Positions 44,007-52,125 of a DNA stretch of 64,000 bases are shown here, piece after piece. A program made the translations under genes and the position numbers. This DNA is from Halorubrum salipaludis (lineage in GTDB: Archaea; Halobacteriota; Halobacteria; Halobacteriales; Haloferacaceae): NCBI RefSeq assembly GCF_002286985.1, contig NZ_NSKC01000003.1, positions 434,001-498,000 of the forward strand, written 5' to 3'. Position 1 is the first letter of the stretch. Every line of letters begins with the position of its first letter. The notes under the pieces are model-generated. The model was not told where the DNA came from, did no database searches, and worked only from the letters and a program-made list of their open reading frames with translations.

Positions 44007-44750
44007 TCAGTGAACCGTCCGGTCGTCGTCGATGTCGATCCCCTCGATCGGGTCGGCGTTCCCGAACTCGGGCGTCGGGCCGTCGCCCGGCGTCGCCCAC
44101 GCGACCGCGTTCCGGAGCACCTGCCGCACGTCGTCGTCGTAATAGATCGGGTACGTCTCGTGGCCGGGGCGGAAGTAGAACACCCGCCCGTTGCCGCGGC
44201 GGTAACAGCACCCCGAGCGGAACACCTCGCCGCCGGCGAACCAAGAGGTGAACACGAGCGTGTCCGGCGCGGGAACATCGAACCGCTCGCCGTACATCTC
44301 CGCCTCCGCCAGCTCGACGTACTCGCCGATCCCGTCGGCGATCGGATGACCCGGCTCGACGACCCACAGCCGCTCCGTCTCGGCGGCCTCCCGCCACTTG
44401 AGCGAGCAGCTGGTGCCCATCAGCCGCCTGAAGATCTTCGAGTAGTGCGCGGAGTGGAGGACCAACAGGCCCATCCCGTCGAGGACGCGCCCGCGCACGC
44501 GCTCGACGACCTCGTCGCGCACCTCGTCGTGCGCCGCGTGTCCCCACCACGCGAGCACGTCGGTGTCGTCTAACACCGCCTCGGTGAGCCCGTGGTCCGG
44601 CCCCTCGTCGAGGGTCGCGGTGCGGACCTCGTGGCCGCCCTCGCGGAGGGCGTCAGCGATGACCGCGTGGATCCCGTCGGGGTACACGTCGGCGACCGCG
44701 TCGCTCTCCCGCTCGTGACGGTACTCGTTCCAGACCGTGACGCGTGCCAT
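44007..44750 (-). CDS. ThuA-domain protein (trehalose-utilisation-like amidotransferase fold)
   Basis: 247 residues. Characteristic text: [53 protein letters not shown], and [16 protein letters not shown]. ThuA proteins have a glutamine-amidotransferase-like fold but usually lack the full triad. They are linked to sugar breakdown (trehalose, palatinose). No sugar dehydrogenase is adjacent. Substrate unknown. Confidence 0.88.
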   Translation of the reverse strand: MARVTVWNEYRHERESDAVADVYPDGIHAVIADALREGGHEVRTATLDEGPDHGLTEAVLDDTDVLAWWGHAAHDEVRDEVVERVRGRVLDGMGLLVLHSAHYSKIFRRLMGTSCSLKWREAAETERLWVVEPGHPIADGIGEYVELAEAEMYGERFDVPAPDTLVFTSWFAGGEVFRSGCCYRRGNGRVFYFRPGHETYPIYYDDDVRQVLRNAVAWATPGDGPTPEFGNADPIEGIDIDDDRTVH

Positions 44751-44788
44751 GCGTCCCCTCCGCGGCCGACCGACTTGTAAGCGGGGCC

Positions 44789-44877
44789 GAAACGAGGCGC
44801 TCGGAAGGCAGAAACGGGGGCGTTCAGATGTCGAAACGGGGGCGTTCGGAAGGTCGAAGCGGGGGCGTTCAGATGTC
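44789..44877 (-). repeat. 22-23-bp tandem repeat overlapping the 3' end of the kinase-like gene
   Basis: Four units at 44789, 44811, 44833 and 44856, each starting GAAACGGGGGCG or a close variant. They alternate two endings (...GGAAGG.. and ...CAGATGTC), so the array looks like a doubled 45-bp unit. The last unit contains the stop codon (44869-44871) of the cytidylate-kinase-like gene; the array is a duplicated gene tail. Confidence 0.75.
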
Positions 44878-45483
44878 GAAATCGGGCGTGTCGAACGCGC
44901 CCTCGTCAGATTCCACGTCGTATCCCTCGATCGCCGTGAGCGCCAGATCGAGCGTCGCCTCGGCGTCCCAGCGCCCCGTGTTGATCGCGAGGTCGTAGAT
45001 GGAGCGGTCGGAGAGATCGATCCCGTAGTACGACTGGTAGCGCTGCTCTTCGATCACCTCGCGGACCTGCATCTCCGAGGTCATCTCCTCGCGGTCGAGG
45101 GTGCGGTCGGCGCGCACCTCGTCGGGCGCGTCGAGCCAGATCCGGATGTCCGCCCGGTTGCCGGCGATCCAGCCGGCGAGCCGCGACTCGAGGACGAACG
45201 CCTTGTTCGCGGTCCCCCACTTCTCGGCGATCCGGCGGAGCCGCTTGTCGAGCGCGCGGTCGATCTCCTCGGACTCGCCGGCCTTCGCGATCAGCTGCGA
45301 GAGGCTCATGTCGCGCTCGGCAGCGATCTCGCGGAACAGCTCGCCGCCGGAGACGTAGCCGCAGTCGAGCGCGGCCGCGATCCCCTCCACCAGCGTCGTC
45401 GCGCCGCAGCCCGGCGGCCCCGAGACGGTGACGAAGAGGTTCCGGTCGATCTCCCGTTCTGCCGTCGCCGAGGTTCCACTCAT
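44869..45483 (-). CDS. Cytidylate-kinase-like P-loop protein with altered Walker A
   Basis: 204 residues. The first strand and loop read [17 protein letters not shown]: Ala28 stands where Walker A normally has lysine. Other CMP-kinase features remain: [50 protein letters not shown] and [11 protein letters not shown]. The sequence is otherwise well kept, so loss of function is not obvious; it may be a regulatory or differently catalytic member. The ATG at 45481-45483 precedes the family N-terminus. Its tail is duplicated (44789-44877). Confidence 0.8.
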   Translation of the reverse strand: MSGTSATAEREIDRNLFVTVSGPPGCGATTLVEGIAAALDCGYVSGGELFREIAAERDMSLSQLIAKAGESEEIDRALDKRLRRIAEKWGTANKAFVLESRLAGWIAGNRADIRIWLDAPDEVRADRTLDREEMTSEMQVREVIEEQRYQSYYGIDLSDRSIYDLAINTGRWDAEATLDLALTAIEGYDVESDEGAFDTPDFDI

Positions 45484-45661
45484 ACGTGCGCCGCCACGGG
45501 CGGATCGCGGATAAACGGGCCGGTTCCCGCGAAGACGGTCCGCTTCGCGTGACCGCGGAGCGCGTCCCCGTCGAATTCGACGTAACGGCCCCACTGAACA
45601 TCCCTCGTTCTGAGCGCTTCCTGAAACGAATCTCGCTGAAAACTGCTCCCTGATTGAATGT

Positions 45662-46111
45662 GAGAGTGGGTATTGCAGATCGATAGCGGCGAGACAGTAT
45701 TTAAACAGCCGTGAGCGACAGGGACGATCGCTCATAAAGGACGCCGCGGTGGCGTGCGCCTCCGAGCGGGCCGAAGGTCCGCGAGGAGACCGCACGAGGG
45801 AGTCGGCGGCGACCAACGGGAGCCGCCGACGAGGCTGGGGAGGCGTGAGGCTGCGGTTGCTGTGCAGGGTGGGCTCAAAGGGACAGGCGTGAGGCGCCCA
45901 GAGACGATGCAAGCACCGCAGGAACGAGTGGAACGAGTGACGAGGAGCGCAGCGAGTGTCTGGGCGCCTCACGCCTGGGGCTTTGGAGGTCCTCGCCGTC
46001 GATCTCCAGTTAACCGTTTATAAGTGATCGCCTGAGGCTTTGGAGGTCTCCACCACAGACACATCGATCACTTATAAAAGCCGCCAGCATCACCACAATC
46101 CGACTTATAAA
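45662..46111 (+). ncRNA. Dispersed structured element, copy A (complete)
   Basis: Order: left end with TATTTAAA (45698-45705) and TATA-like CTCATAAAGG (45731-45740); P1 hairpin 45754-45795 (conserved CTCCGA/GAGGAG around tandem G-A pairs); P2 hairpin 45802-45830 (9-bp stem, 11-nt loop); conserved 52-nt block 45831-45882; P3 stem of 19 perfect base pairs (45884-45902 with 45959-45977) enclosing 56 nt; two tail units GGCTTTGGAGGTC; an inverted repeat TTTATAAGTGATCG (46017-46030 and 46065-46078); right end. Copy B has the same order and spacing with different but still complementary stems. An RNA made forward from the TATA box is inferred; a DNA role is possible. Confidence 0.6.
45733..45739 (+). 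promoter_or_regulatory. TATA-like box of element copy A
   Basis: CATAAAG in CTCATAAAGG. From its first A (45734) to the conserved CCTCCGAG at 45759 is 25 nt, the same distance as in copy B. An alternative TATTTAAA stands 36 nt upstream. Confidence 0.5.
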
Positions 46112-46212
46112 CAACCGACTCACCGCAATGAGTCACGTGCTCCCGCTATCGATCAGTAGGTACTCGCCACGGACAGAGCGAAGGATCGAAAGGGAGACCG
46201 GGTTAGCTCCGG

Positions 46213-46782
46213 TCAGTCGTCGCCCTGCGCGTCGACGATGACGACCTCGCCGTCCTCGACGGTGACGTTGATCAGGGTCTTCACGTTGTAGTCGGTCTGG
46301 TCGAGCTCGTTTTCGCCCGCCTTCTTGATCACGGCGACCACGTCGACGACGTCCGCGCCGACCTCCTTCGTCAGCGCGTCGAGGATCGCCTTCATCGTGC
46401 CGCCCGTCGAGAGCACGTCGTCGAGCACGAGCACGCGGTCGCCCTCCTCCACGTCGTTGATGTACATCTCCGACTCGGAGTAGCCGGTCTCCTGGAACAG
46501 CGGGACCTCGCCGTCGAGGCCGTACTGACGCTTGCGGATGACGACCAGCGGGATGTCGGTCATCAGCGAGAGCGCGGTGGAGATGTGGATCCCCATCGCC
46601 GCGGGGGTGACGATCTTGTCGACGTTCTCCAGCTCGGCCTTCCGGATGATCCGGATGACGATCTCCCGGAGGAGCTCCGGTTTGAGCATGGGAACGCCGT
46701 CGCTGATCGGGTGGACGAAGTACTGGTACTCGCCTTTCTCGATGATCGGCGCGTCGAGGAGCGACTGCCGCAACTGGTCCAT
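46213..46782 (-). CDS. hpt: HGPRTase-like purine phosphoribosyltransferase
   Basis: 189 residues starting [22 protein letters not shown]. The PRPP-binding loop is [15 protein letters not shown], preceded by a PAAMGIHIS strand and RKRQYG. It belongs to the archaeal hypoxanthine/guanine phosphoribosyltransferase group that salvages purine bases; the exact base is not proven. Start 46782 is 19-28 nt from a TTTATTAAGC box on the same strand, so transcription is leaderless. Confidence 0.93.
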   Translation of the reverse strand: MDQLRQSLLDAPIIEKGEYQYFVHPISDGVPMLKPELLREIVIRIIRKAELENVDKIVTPAAMGIHISTALSLMTDIPLVVIRKRQYGLDGEVPLFQETGYSESEMYINDVEEGDRVLVLDDVLSTGGTMKAILDALTKEVGADVVDVVAVIKKAGENELDQTDYNVKTLINVTVEDGEVVIVDAQGDD

Positions 46783-46800
46783 GTCGCCGGTACTCGGGCG

Positions 46801-46810
46801 GCTTAATAAA
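46801..46810 (-). promoter_or_regulatory. TATA box of hpt
   Basis: GCTTAATAAA reads TTTATTAAGC on the reverse strand, 19-28 nt before the hpt start at 46782. Confidence 0.6.
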
Positions 46811-46872
46811 GCGTGGCGATTCCCCGGTTCCGTGAACCCCGATCGCACGGGCCGAGGAGGGGAACCGCCGCG

Positions 46873-47652
46873 CTACTCGAACTCCGGCTCCCGCTTCTCT
46901 AAGAACGCCCGCATCCCCTCGCGCTGGTCGTGGGTGCCGAACAGGCCGGCCCACGCCCGGCGCTCCAAGGCGAGCCCGCCCCGCTGGCTGCCGTCGTGGA
47001 CCGCGTTGAGCGCCTCCTTCGCCGCGCGGGTCGCGAACGCGGGCTTCGCGGCCAGCGCCGCCGCCAGCTCGTCGATCCGGTCGTCGAACGCCTCGTCGGG
47101 GACGACTTCGCCGACGAGGCCGAGATCGGCCGCCTCCGCGGCGTCGACCCGCTCGCCGAGGAAGACCAGCCGCTTGGCCGTCTCGTCGCCGACCAGCCGC
47201 GAGAGCCGCTGGGTCCCGCCCCAGCCGGGGATGATGCCGAGGTCGATCTCGGTCTGTCCGATCACGGCGCTCTCGGCCGCGACGCGGAGGTCGCACGCGA
47301 GCGCGAGCTCCGAGCCGCCGCCGAACGCGTAGCCGTCGATCGCGGCGACCGTCGGCGCCGGGAACGACTCGATCGCGTCCGCGACGCGGTGGCCGAGCTC
47401 GGCGTACGCCTGCGCCTCCGGCGTCGACAGCTCGACCATGTAGGAGATGTCCGCGCCGGCGACGAACGCCTCGTCGCCCGCGCCGGCGAGCACGAGCGCG
47501 CGGGCGCCGGCCGCCTCGGCCTCAGCGAGCGCCGCCTCGATCGCTTCGAGCGTGTCGACGGTGAGGGCGTTGAGCTGGTCCGGTCGGTCGACGGTGAGCG
47601 TCGCGACGTCGGTCTCCGCGTCGACATCGAGCGTGATCGTGTCCCAGGCCAT
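46873..47652 (-). CDS. Enoyl-CoA hydratase/isomerase family protein
   Basis: 259 residues. Crotonase motifs: AGADISYMVEL (oxyanion), DGYAFGGGSELALACDLRVA, IDLGIIPGWGGTQRLSRLVG with the second acidic residue, and LVGEVVPDEAFDDR. Fits hydration of enoyl-CoA in beta-oxidation or propionyl-type pathways, in line with the mutase, epimerase and thiolase genes of the window. The ATG at 47652 starts MAWDTITLDV. Confidence 0.9.
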   Translation of the reverse strand: MAWDTITLDVDAETDVATLTVDRPDQLNALTVDTLEAIEAALAEAEAAGARALVLAGAGDEAFVAGADISYMVELSTPEAQAYAELGHRVADAIESFPAPTVAAIDGYAFGGGSELALACDLRVAAESAVIGQTEIDLGIIPGWGGTQRLSRLVGDETAKRLVFLGERVDAAEAADLGLVGEVVPDEAFDDRIDELAAALAAKPAFATRAAKEALNAVHDGSQRGGLALERRAWAGLFGTHDQREGMRAFLEKREPEFE

Positions 47653-47786
47653 ACCGGCCCCTCGCTCGCCGCCGTGAAAGTCGTTCGGCAGGCGGCCGCC
47701 CGCGGCGGCTCGCGGCGGCGGTCGAGCGGCCGCCCGCGGTGGCGGTCGAGAGGGACGGTTGAGACGGGCCGCAGAGAGCCGGGGCG

Positions 47787-48014
47787 TCAGATCTCCTCGC
47801 GGCTGTCGATCTCGCTGTAGATGTACCACGCGGTGGCGTACGCGCCGATGAACAGCAGGTAGCCGACGACGAGCCCGACGAGCTGGCGCGAGCCGAGCCC
47901 GCCCGGCAGCGTCCGCGAGAGGAGCCAGAGCGCGAACGCGAAGACGAGAAGCGAGAACAGCCCGGAGAGGGCGTACACGCCGAGATCGGAGGTGAGTCGA
48001 TCGCGCACGCTCAC
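47787..48014 (-). CDS. Small two-helix membrane protein
   Basis: 75 residues from GTG 48014 (or 48008). Two strongly hydrophobic helices (LGVYALSGLFSLLVFAFALWLL and QLVGLVVGYLLFIGAYATAWYIY) flank a short Gly loop, and the C-terminus is acidic. Divergent from aroC. No family recognised. Confidence 0.6.
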   Translation of the reverse strand: MSVRDRLTSDLGVYALSGLFSLLVFAFALWLLSRTLPGGLGSRQLVGLVVGYLLFIGAYATAWYIYSEIDSREEI

Positions 48015-48085
48015 GACAACGCGGTCCCGTGATAAACCATCTCCGGTCGCGGCGAGGCGTCGGTTGGTTGCGCGGATTGCAACCC

Positions 48086-48093
48086 CTATATGC
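48086..48093 (+). promoter_or_regulatory. TATA box of aroC
   Basis: CTATATGC ends 20 nt before ATG 48114, at leaderless distance. Confidence 0.6.
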
Positions 48094-48113
48094 CCTCGGC
48101 CATACGGTCGCGT

Positions 48114-49301
48114 ATGAACGGGAACCGGTTCGGTCGGCTCTTCCAGGTGACGACGTACGGCGAGAGCCACGGCGACGCGATGGGCGTGACGGTCTCGGGC
48201 GTGCCCGCCGGCGTCGAGCTCGACGAGGCGGCCATCCAGGCGCAGCTCGACCGGCGCAAGCCGGGCCAGTCGATGATCACGACCTCTCGGGGCGAGCCCG
48301 ACGAGGTCGTCGTCAACTCCGGCGTGCAGGACGGCTACACCACCGGCACGCCGATCGGCATGGTGATCCAGAACAAGGACGCGCGCTCGGGGAAGTACGA
48401 GCCGTACGTCACCGCGCCGCGCCCCTCGCACGGCGACTACACCTACTCCGCGAAGTTCGGCACGCGCAACTGGGGCGGCGGCGGGCGCTCCTCCGCGCGC
48501 GAGACGGTGAACTGGGTCGCGGCGGGCGCGGTCGCCGAGCAGGTGCTCGACGCCTCCGAGTACGACGTGGAGATCAAGGCACACGTGAACCGCATCGGCG
48601 ACGTCGAGGCCGACGACGTGTCCTTCGAGCAGATCCTCGCGAACAGCGAGGACAACGACGTGCGCTGTGCCGACCCCGAGGCGGCCGCCGAGATGCAGGA
48701 GCTGATCGAGGAGTACCAGGAGGCGGGCGACTCCATCGGCGGCTCCATCTACTTCGAGTGCCGCGGCGTCCCGCGCGGGCTCGGCGCCCCGCGCTTCGAC
48801 GGCTTCCCGAGCCGGCTCGGGCAGGCGATGTTCTCCATCCCGGCGACGACCGGCGTCGAGTTCGGGCTCGGGACGGACGCCGTGAACGTGTCCGGCAGCG
48901 AGCGCAACGAGGACTGGACGTTCGACGACGGCGAGTCGTTCGACCACGTCGCAAGCGAGGAGGGCGACCCGGTCCCGGTCGGCAACGACCACGGCGGACT
49001 ACAGGGCGGAATCACGACCGGCGAGCCCATCTACGGCGAGGCGACGTGGCACGCGCCCACCTCGATCCCCAAGAAGCAGCGCTCCGCCGACTGGGAGACG
49101 GGCGAGGAGAAAGAGATTCAGGTCGTCGGGCGCCACGACCCCGTCCTCCCGCCGCGGGCCGTCCCCGTCGTCGAGGCCATGCTCTACTGCACCGTCCTCG
49201 ACTTCATGCTGCTCGCCGGGCGGATCAACCCCGACCGCGTGGACAACAGTCCGGGGCGGTACGACACCGACTACCACCCGAGCAGTCCGGACAACGAGTA
49301 G
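48114..49301 (+). CDS. aroC: Chorismate synthase
   Basis: Last step of the shikimate pathway: makes chorismate from 5-enolpyruvylshikimate-3-phosphate with reduced FMN. 395 residues. The start MNGNRFGRLFQVTTYGESHG is invariant in the family. Other motifs are RRKPGQSMITTSRGEPDEV, RPSHGDYTYSAKFG, GGGRSSARETVNWVAAG, and NDHGGLQGGITTGEP. The ATG at 48114 is preferred over an upstream in-frame ATG. Confidence 0.97.
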   Translation: MNGNRFGRLFQVTTYGESHGDAMGVTVSGVPAGVELDEAAIQAQLDRRKPGQSMITTSRGEPDEVVVNSGVQDGYTTGTPIGMVIQNKDARSGKYEPYVTAPRPSHGDYTYSAKFGTRNWGGGGRSSARETVNWVAAGAVAEQVLDASEYDVEIKAHVNRIGDVEADDVSFEQILANSEDNDVRCADPEAAAEMQELIEEYQEAGDSIGGSIYFECRGVPRGLGAPRFDGFPSRLGQAMFSIPATTGVEFGLGTDAVNVSGSERNEDWTFDDGESFDHVASEEGDPVPVGNDHGGLQGGITTGEPIYGEATWHAPTSIPKKQRSADWETGEEKEIQVVGRHDPVLPPRAVPVVEAMLYCTVLDFMLLAGRINPDRVDNSPGRYDTDYHPSSPDNE

Positions 49302-49367
49302 CGACAAGAAGCTCAACACGCAGAAGAAGGAAACAACGGCCCCAGAATGTATCCGTCTTCTCCTCGA

Positions 49368-49840
49368 TTATCGGGTTTCGTCTAACAGTTCGATACCGCG
49401 CTCGATCACCGCGTCAGTGGTGAACAGACTCGTCTCTCGCTGAAGCGCTCGCATTTGCGTGGCAGCCTCGTCGGCGTCGAGTCGTCCGCGACCGTGTGCG
49501 AGAGCGATGACACCGATCGATCCGTGTACCTCGATCCCAGCGTCTGCCGCCGACTCGCGGGCCGCGAGGTCATCCGTTAGCAGAGTGACCTTACGCTCTC
49601 TCGCGATCGATATCGCTGCGCTCTCGCCGACATCCAAATCGCCCGTTTTCTTCTCCTCGGCATCGGTTTCGACGAGTTCGTACGACACGTCGGCCAGCCC
49701 GGGCGGAACGCCGCCCGCTTCGATCTCTGCGTACACCGTCTCTGGGACGAGGAGCCCGTCAAACACGGAAAGGAGTCCGAGTGAGTCGATCTCAGCGAGG
49801 TGGATGAGCGGCCGGAGTTGGAAACGGCCGCGAGCGTCAC
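49368..49840 (-). pseudogene. DUF3368/PIN-type toxin with a frameshift
   Basis: The reverse strand from GTG 49838-49840 reads TLAAVSNSG, the usual start of DUF3368/PIN toxins. It then shifts frame at about 49806-49813: the expected continuation PLIHLAEIDSLGLLSVFDGLLVPETVYAEIE lies in the next frame. A single base seems to be missing in GGCCGCTC. The remainder (to 49368) keeps LTDDLAARESA and later PIN text. GTG overlaps the antitoxin stop by 4 nt. A sequencing error could mimic this. Confidence 0.75.
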
Positions 49841-50088
49841 GCGTTCAGGCCCCAGTCGACGTCCTCTTCCACGATCCGCTGTTCTCGTTCCACGCGTTCG
49901 ACTTCCGTCCGTCCGACCTGCTCGATCGCTTCATCCCGATCGATCTCGCCGCCGAGATACCGCCTCAGAACAACGTCTTCCCACAGGATTTCGAGACCGC
50001 GTTCAAGCGCGCGTTCAAACACTTCGGACTCCGGGAGATCGTTAGCCTCCGCGATCTCGCGAACGCGATCGGAAATCTCTGCAGCCAT
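49837..50088 (-). CDS. UPF0175-family antitoxin
   Basis: 83 residues: ISDRVREIAEANDLPESEVFERALERGLEILWEDVVLRRYLGGEI, then DEAIEQVGRTEVERVEREQR. UPF0175 proteins are the usual partners of DUF3368 toxins. The stop overlaps the toxin start by 4 nt, matching the toxin-antitoxin layout. Its toxin is frameshifted, so the antitoxin may now be orphaned or kept as a regulator. Confidence 0.82.
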   Translation of the reverse strand: MAAEISDRVREIAEANDLPESEVFERALERGLEILWEDVVLRRYLGGEIDRDEAIEQVGRTEVERVEREQRIVEEDVDWGLNA

Positions 50089-50173
50089 AATTGGGGATTG
50101 CTCGGCAACGTTCTTAAATGCATGTCCGGGCGGGGAAGTCCCTCACAGCCCCACAAGTAACGGAACCATCGGC

Positions 50174-50383
50174 TCACTCCTCCGGCGACCACTCGCAGGC
50201 GTTCCCCGCGGTGAGGTCCTTCTCGTCGACGTGCGCCGCGAGGCACGCGTAGTTACAGAAGTAGGCGGGCGCGCCGCAGCCGTCGTCGCAGTCGCGCACG
50301 CAGATCGGGTCGTGCTCGAAGATCCGCGAGCCGCAGTACGCGCACGGCTGGTCGGCGTCGGGCGTGGAGACGGTCGTGGACAT
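50174..50383 (-). CDS. Small cysteine-rich zinc-finger protein
   Basis: 69 residues with eight cysteines: CAYCG, CVRDC, CG, CNYAC, C near the end, and two histidines (HDP, AHV) in a pattern that can bind two zinc ions. Many haloarchaea have such short zinc-finger proteins, some with roles in stress or swarming. The exact role here is unknown. No partner gene is apparent. Confidence 0.7.
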   Translation of the reverse strand: MSTTVSTPDADQPCAYCGSRIFEHDPICVRDCDDGCGAPAYFCNYACLAAHVDEKDLTAGNACEWSPEE

Positions 50384-50434
50384 GTCCGGAGGCAGGGCGC
50401 CACGAACCGAAAAGGCGTCGGCGCTCCCGCGGGC

Positions 50435-51334
50435 TCACACCACCACGACGGCGTCGACGACGACGAGCAGCACGAAGCCGACGAGGAACGCCCCGGTCGC
50501 GGCGTCGGCGTGACCGTGGCCGTGCGAGGAGGGGATCAGTTCCCGGAACACGACCGCCAGCATCGCGCCGGCGGCGAACCCGGAGGAGACAGGGAACAGC
50601 CCGGCGGCGAGCGCGACGAGCAGGAAGCCGAACACGGAGGCGACCACCTGCGGGATCAGCCCCGAGAGCGTGGTGTACCAGAGCACGCGCAGGTTCGACA
50701 TCCCGGTATCGGCCATCGGGACCGCGAAGGCGAACCCGTCGGGCACGTTCTGGAGGCCGATGACGACCGCGAGCACCAGCGCGACCTCCTCTAACCCCGA
50801 GGCGAACGCGACGCCGATCGCCAGCCCCTCCGGCGCGTTGTGGAGGGTGATCGCGCCGCCGATGAGCAGCGCCTTCCGGAGCGTCACCTCCCGCTCGGCG
50901 GCGTCAGCGTCGGCATCGGCAGAGGCCGCGGCGTCGGCGGTCTCGACGGGATCGGCGAACTCCGAGAGCTCGCGGTCCGCCCGTTCCTCCTCGCCGGCCG
51001 TCTCCATCGCCGCGGCGTCGTCCCCCGTCGCGCCGCCCTCGGGGAGCCACTCGCGGTACTGCGCGTGGAGGTGGGGGATGGCGTAGTTCCCGGCGAGCAG
51101 ACCGACGCCGCCGAGGAGGAGCCCCGTCATCACCGCCGCGAGCGTCCCCTCCTCCATCCCGGGGATGATCAGGCCGAAGACGCTGGCCGCGACCATCAGT
51201 CCGGCGGCGAGCCCGAGCGCCGCGTCGTAGACGCGGTGCGTGACGCGAGCGCGGAAGAACACCGGGAGCGCGCCGAGCCCCGTCGCGAGCCCCGCCACGC
51301 CGGTGACGGCCACGACGGTCTGCAGAGTCGTCAT
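50435..51334 (-). CDS. ZIP-family metal transporter
   Basis: 299 residues with eight hydrophobic helices. Helix 4 carries the metal path HNAPEGLAIGVAFASG and helix 5 carries QNVPDGFAFAVPM, matching the zinc ports of ZIP (GufA/ZupT) carriers. The cytosolic loop (about 115-155) is acidic and Ala-rich rather than His-rich. The start at 51334 precedes helix one; a longer start is possible. Confidence 0.88.
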   Translation of the reverse strand: MTTLQTVVAVTGVAGLATGLGALPVFFRARVTHRVYDAALGLAAGLMVAASVFGLIIPGMEEGTLAAVMTGLLLGGVGLLAGNYAIPHLHAQYREWLPEGGATGDDAAAMETAGEEERADRELSEFADPVETADAAASADADADAAEREVTLRKALLIGGAITLHNAPEGLAIGVAFASGLEEVALVLAVVIGLQNVPDGFAFAVPMADTGMSNLRVLWYTTLSGLIPQVVASVFGFLLVALAAGLFPVSSGFAAGAMLAVVFRELIPSSHGHGHADAATGAFLVGFVLLVVVDAVVVV

Positions 51335-51456
51335 GAAACGCGATTCCCCCCACGGCCACATAAATCCGACCGACGACGGCGCGGTCCGCCTCGGTTCGCG
51401 TCGGCTCGCATCGGCTCGCGTCGGTCCGTGTCGATTCGCCTCGCCCGGCGCCGCGG

Positions 51457-52047
51457 TCAGCGCTCGACCGCCCTCCGGAGGTCGCTCCCGTAGACGCCGA
51501 CGGCGACCGCCAGCGTCGCGAGCGCGCCGACCGGGAGCACGGCGAGCCACCCCGCGGTGGCCCCGGCGCCGAACCGGACCGCGACGCCGACGGCGACCCA
51601 CAGGCTCGCGGCCGCGGCGAGCGCGAGGAGCCCCCCGGTCACGCGCCGGTCCTCCCACCCGAGCGCGACCCCCGCGGTCGCGCTGGCCGCGGCGAGCAGG
51701 TGAAAGCCGATCGCGAGCGGCCACGCCCGGATCGACGCCGGGAGCGACCCGAAGGAACGCGGCTGGTCGAGGAAGTACGCCCACACGGGGTAGCCGCCGA
51801 CGCCGAGCGTCCCGTCCGATCCGGGCGCGCCGACGAAGCCCCAGAGGCTCACAATCGTGAGGTCATCACCGGGGATCACCGCCATCGGGACCGCGAGGAG
51901 ACCGACGACGAGGAGCCAGCCGACCAGACGGTCGGACTGGCTGCTCCGACGGGCATCCGGGCCACCGCGGCGATCGTCACGGCCGCTGCGGTCGCTCGCC
52001 GAGGACGGGTTCGCGCTCGGCTTCTCGGACCCGGACGCCGCGGACAT
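51457..52047 (-). CDS. Haloarchaeal multi-helix membrane protein (resembles TIGR04206)
   Basis: 196 residues. The N-terminal 35 are polar and Ser/Arg-rich. About four to five helices follow with LLVVGLLAVPMAVIPGDDLTIVSLWGF, a PVWAYFL loop and LALAAAASLWVAVGVAV. The pattern of an opening helix, a P-G-D segment and a final RR end resembles the haloarchaeal TIGR04206 family of unknown function. Family placement is tentative. Confidence 0.6.
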   Translation of the reverse strand: MSAASGSEKPSANPSSASDRSGRDDRRGGPDARRSSQSDRLVGWLLVVGLLAVPMAVIPGDDLTIVSLWGFVGAPGSDGTLGVGGYPVWAYFLDQPRSFGSLPASIRAWPLAIGFHLLAAASATAGVALGWEDRRVTGGLLALAAAASLWVAVGVAVRFGAGATAGWLAVLPVGALATLAVAVGVYGSDLRRAVER

Positions 52048-52125
52048 GTCGTCGACTCGGCGGGGCGCGGATAAGTATCGTCCGCCTCCCTCCCGATTTA
52101 TGTACTCCGAGCGAAACGATCGGTC

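Larger units (their letters stand above)
45484..46212 (+). other. 729-nt non-coding interval with element copy A
   Basis: No reading frame here resembles a protein. The middle (45662-46111) is copy A of the dispersed element. The first 120 nt have no recognised signal. The last 100 nt before the hpt stop (46213) hold no motif I recognise beyond AT-rich boxes belonging to the element. Confidence 0.6.

Noticed and set aside
45754-46023. Forward frame of about 89 residues across element copy A
   Set aside because: It covers the hairpins and conserved blocks, has no promoter at proper spacing for translation and no matching protein in copy B in the same frame.
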